Assembly: GCA_027946555.1 (NCBI GenBank)
Contig: JAPEVC010000390.1
Span: 1-18,974, forward strand
Direction: 5' to 3'
DNA from: Gnomoniopsis sp. IMI 355080
Taxonomy: Eukaryota > Ascomycota > Sordariomycetes > Diaporthales > Gnomoniaceae
DNA: 18,974 nt
Within the stretch, counting starts at the first letter, position 1. Every line of letters starts with the position of its first letter. Below are positions 17,695 to 18,974 of this stretch, piece after piece. The notes below the pieces were generated by a model. It was not told where the DNA came from and did not search any database. It saw nothing but the letters and a program-made list of their open reading frames with translations. A program made the position numbers and the translations under genes.

Positions 17695-18899
17695 CTAATC
17701 TATTATAATACCGAAGAGTATAGTAATAATATCCTTTATCTCCTTTAATTGCTTATCCTTAGCCTCCTTTAGCTCGGCCTCGAAATTATCGTTATAGCCT
17801 TAGGATTGCTTTAGCTAGCTTTAGTAATATATAGTATCTAAAATTATTAGCGCCTAGGTAGAGTATATCTTCCGATGCGCCTATACCTATTAACTTATTA
17901 TTCTAATAGTGCCTTTCGGGTTATCTTCCCTCTGCGCCTGTATAATATATATATCTATTATCTTAACCCTATTTACCGGGCTGCTTAAGAATTAATTATT
18001 ACCCTAGACTAGGGTTATATTATACTTAAGGAAGATTAGCTCTTATAGAAATATACCCTCCTTACCTAGGTATATATCCGCTTTATTAATTATATGCTAT
18101 TTATACTCCTCGGGAGTCTTTTAGGATTTATATTATTTCTGCTCGGCTGTATTATCCGTATTAGCCTTTTTATAAGGCCGGAAGAGCGATGCCTCGGCCT
18201 ATATATCGGCACTCTTTAAGCCTTAAGTAGATATTATCTCCTATAATGCTATATTATCGCTTATAACTATAGCCTCCTAGAAGTAGGTATATTAGCGGCG
18301 TAGGTTATCGGAAAGGTATATATAGAGACTATAATCTAATAGGATAAGCTATATTATATTCGTATTCTTATTAGGGCTGAGTAATGATATTGGAAATAAG
18401 GAAGTTGAGGTTAGGATATCTAGATGACGTATAAGGATATTACCCGGGTATAGATTGTAATAGATAAAGCCCTATCTAAATATCTATATCGAGAAGAGCT
18501 TGATTATAATCCCTATAATATTATATAGCCTAATAGTACCGAGTATATTAGCTTCTTTATTTACGGCTATATCTTTTACCTGCTAGAGTTAATAGCTGTA
18601 GATCTACTCGGTAGTAAGAATATATATTGTAGTAAGGTTGCGGTAGATCTTAGAAATATAGATACGGTCCTTAAGGCGCGGGTCCGAGGCGAGTAATTTT
18701 AATATTTCTTTAGCGTTGCTAGCCTTATATATAAAGTCTATCTCCTTTATAATTATCTTAGAGATGAACTCGCTTATACTTATTATAGGAAGACCTGTTA
18801 TCTAGGTAATATAATTAGCTATAACCTTAAGCGACTAAAGATCCTATCTAACCTACTTCTTAATAAGAGGCTTCTATACTTTAACTATAACTTCGCGCC
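17695..18899 (-). pseudogene. ABC1/UbiB (ADCK, MCP2-like) atypical kinase, RIP-mutated and 5'-truncated by the telomere
   Basis: Read on the minus strand from the telomere edge: GREVIVKV (the ATP-site Lys in VKV), then ISEFISKIIIKEIDFIYKAS, matching the family's E-x-D-F-x-x-EA-NA helix with EA changed to KA. Then SDPRLKDRIYI, IYILTTE, and GFIYYNLYPGNILIR (about 18436-18471). That last motif is normally GFxHCDPHPGNILxR; His, Cys and the catalytic Asp are changed by RIP (H to Y, C to Y, D to N). LILLDYSLYIYLSDNLRR stands for LLDHGLY. C-terminal blocks GLKSAD, LFRPYKKA, ELIFLKYNITLV and FLSSPVNRVK fit fungal members. TAG at 17695 ends the frame. Family members act in mitochondria on coenzyme Q and lipid homeostasis. 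The N-terminus, with its KxGQ motif, is missing because telomeric repeat begins at 18900. Internal stops are all TAA/TAG. Confidence 0.85.
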
Positions 18900-18974
18900 T
18901 TAGGGTTAGGGTTAGGGTTAGGGTTAGGGTTAGGGTTAGGGTTAGGGTTAGGGTTAGGGTTAGGGTTAGGGTTA
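18900..18974 (+). repeat. Terminal telomere, (TTAGGG)12 plus TTA
   Basis: Twelve perfect TTAGGG units and a partial thirteenth run to the window's right edge, G-rich strand toward the end. That is the orientation of a chromosome's right terminus. No subtelomeric spacer separates it from the ABC1 kinase relic. Confidence 0.98.

Noticed and set aside
1..18974. CRISPR array, bacterial operons, terminators or ribosome binding sites
   Set aside because: TTAGGG telomere, RIP and LTR elements show fungal nuclear DNA; no regularly spaced direct repeats of CRISPR type were seen.

Overview
The window is the right-hand end of a fungal chromosome. It finishes in 75 bases of perfect TTAGGG repeat with the G-rich strand running off the right edge. 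Almost everything inside is decayed. CpA and TpG are scarce, TpA is abundant and CpG is retained. In-frame stops are TAA or TAG at former CAA, CAG or TGG codons and almost never TGA. This is the signature of repeat-induced point mutation (RIP), so the source is most likely a filamentous ascomycete (Pezizomycotina). I cannot name the species. No protein-coding gene here looks intact; each real gene is readable only by reading through TAA/TAG.

Layout: (1) about 541-2517 is a Ty1/copia gag-protease-integrase polyprotein relic on the plus strand. (2) 3060-3929 is a relic of an unidentified Cys-containing gene behind a TATA box. (3) 3930-11870 is a 7.9-kb LTR element on the minus strand with two 384-bp direct LTRs. 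It holds a gag frame with capsid-like and CCHC regions (8679-11393), an antisense Cys-rich frame (7115-8440) and a frame with a Ulp1/C48-type cysteine peptidase core (4675-6450). I find no complete reverse transcriptase, RNase H or integrase, so the element looks non-autonomous. (4) 11871-13957 holds further gene relics, including an RGG-rich stretch and a possible retropepsin-like region. (5) 13968-15250 is extremely TA-rich, non-coding, with an irregular minisatellite. (6) 15251-15291 is an interstitial telomeric tract in the same orientation as the terminal telomere. (7) 15292-18899 is a distal block with two unidentified gene relics on the plus strand and, convergent with them, an ABC1/UbiB-family kinase pseudogene whose N-terminus is cut off exactly by the telomere.

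History inferred: a heavily RIP-mutated subtelomere received the LTR element later, since that element keeps more CpA/TpG than its surroundings. Its own two LTR copies then provided a RIP target. The distal block lies between two TTAGGG tracts, as expected if chromosome ends have been broken, healed or exchanged. The 384-bp LTR boundaries, the ABC1 kinase identity and the telomere are the firmest calls. The C48 call is good at motif level. Several other reading frames are plainly former genes but I do not recognise their families.
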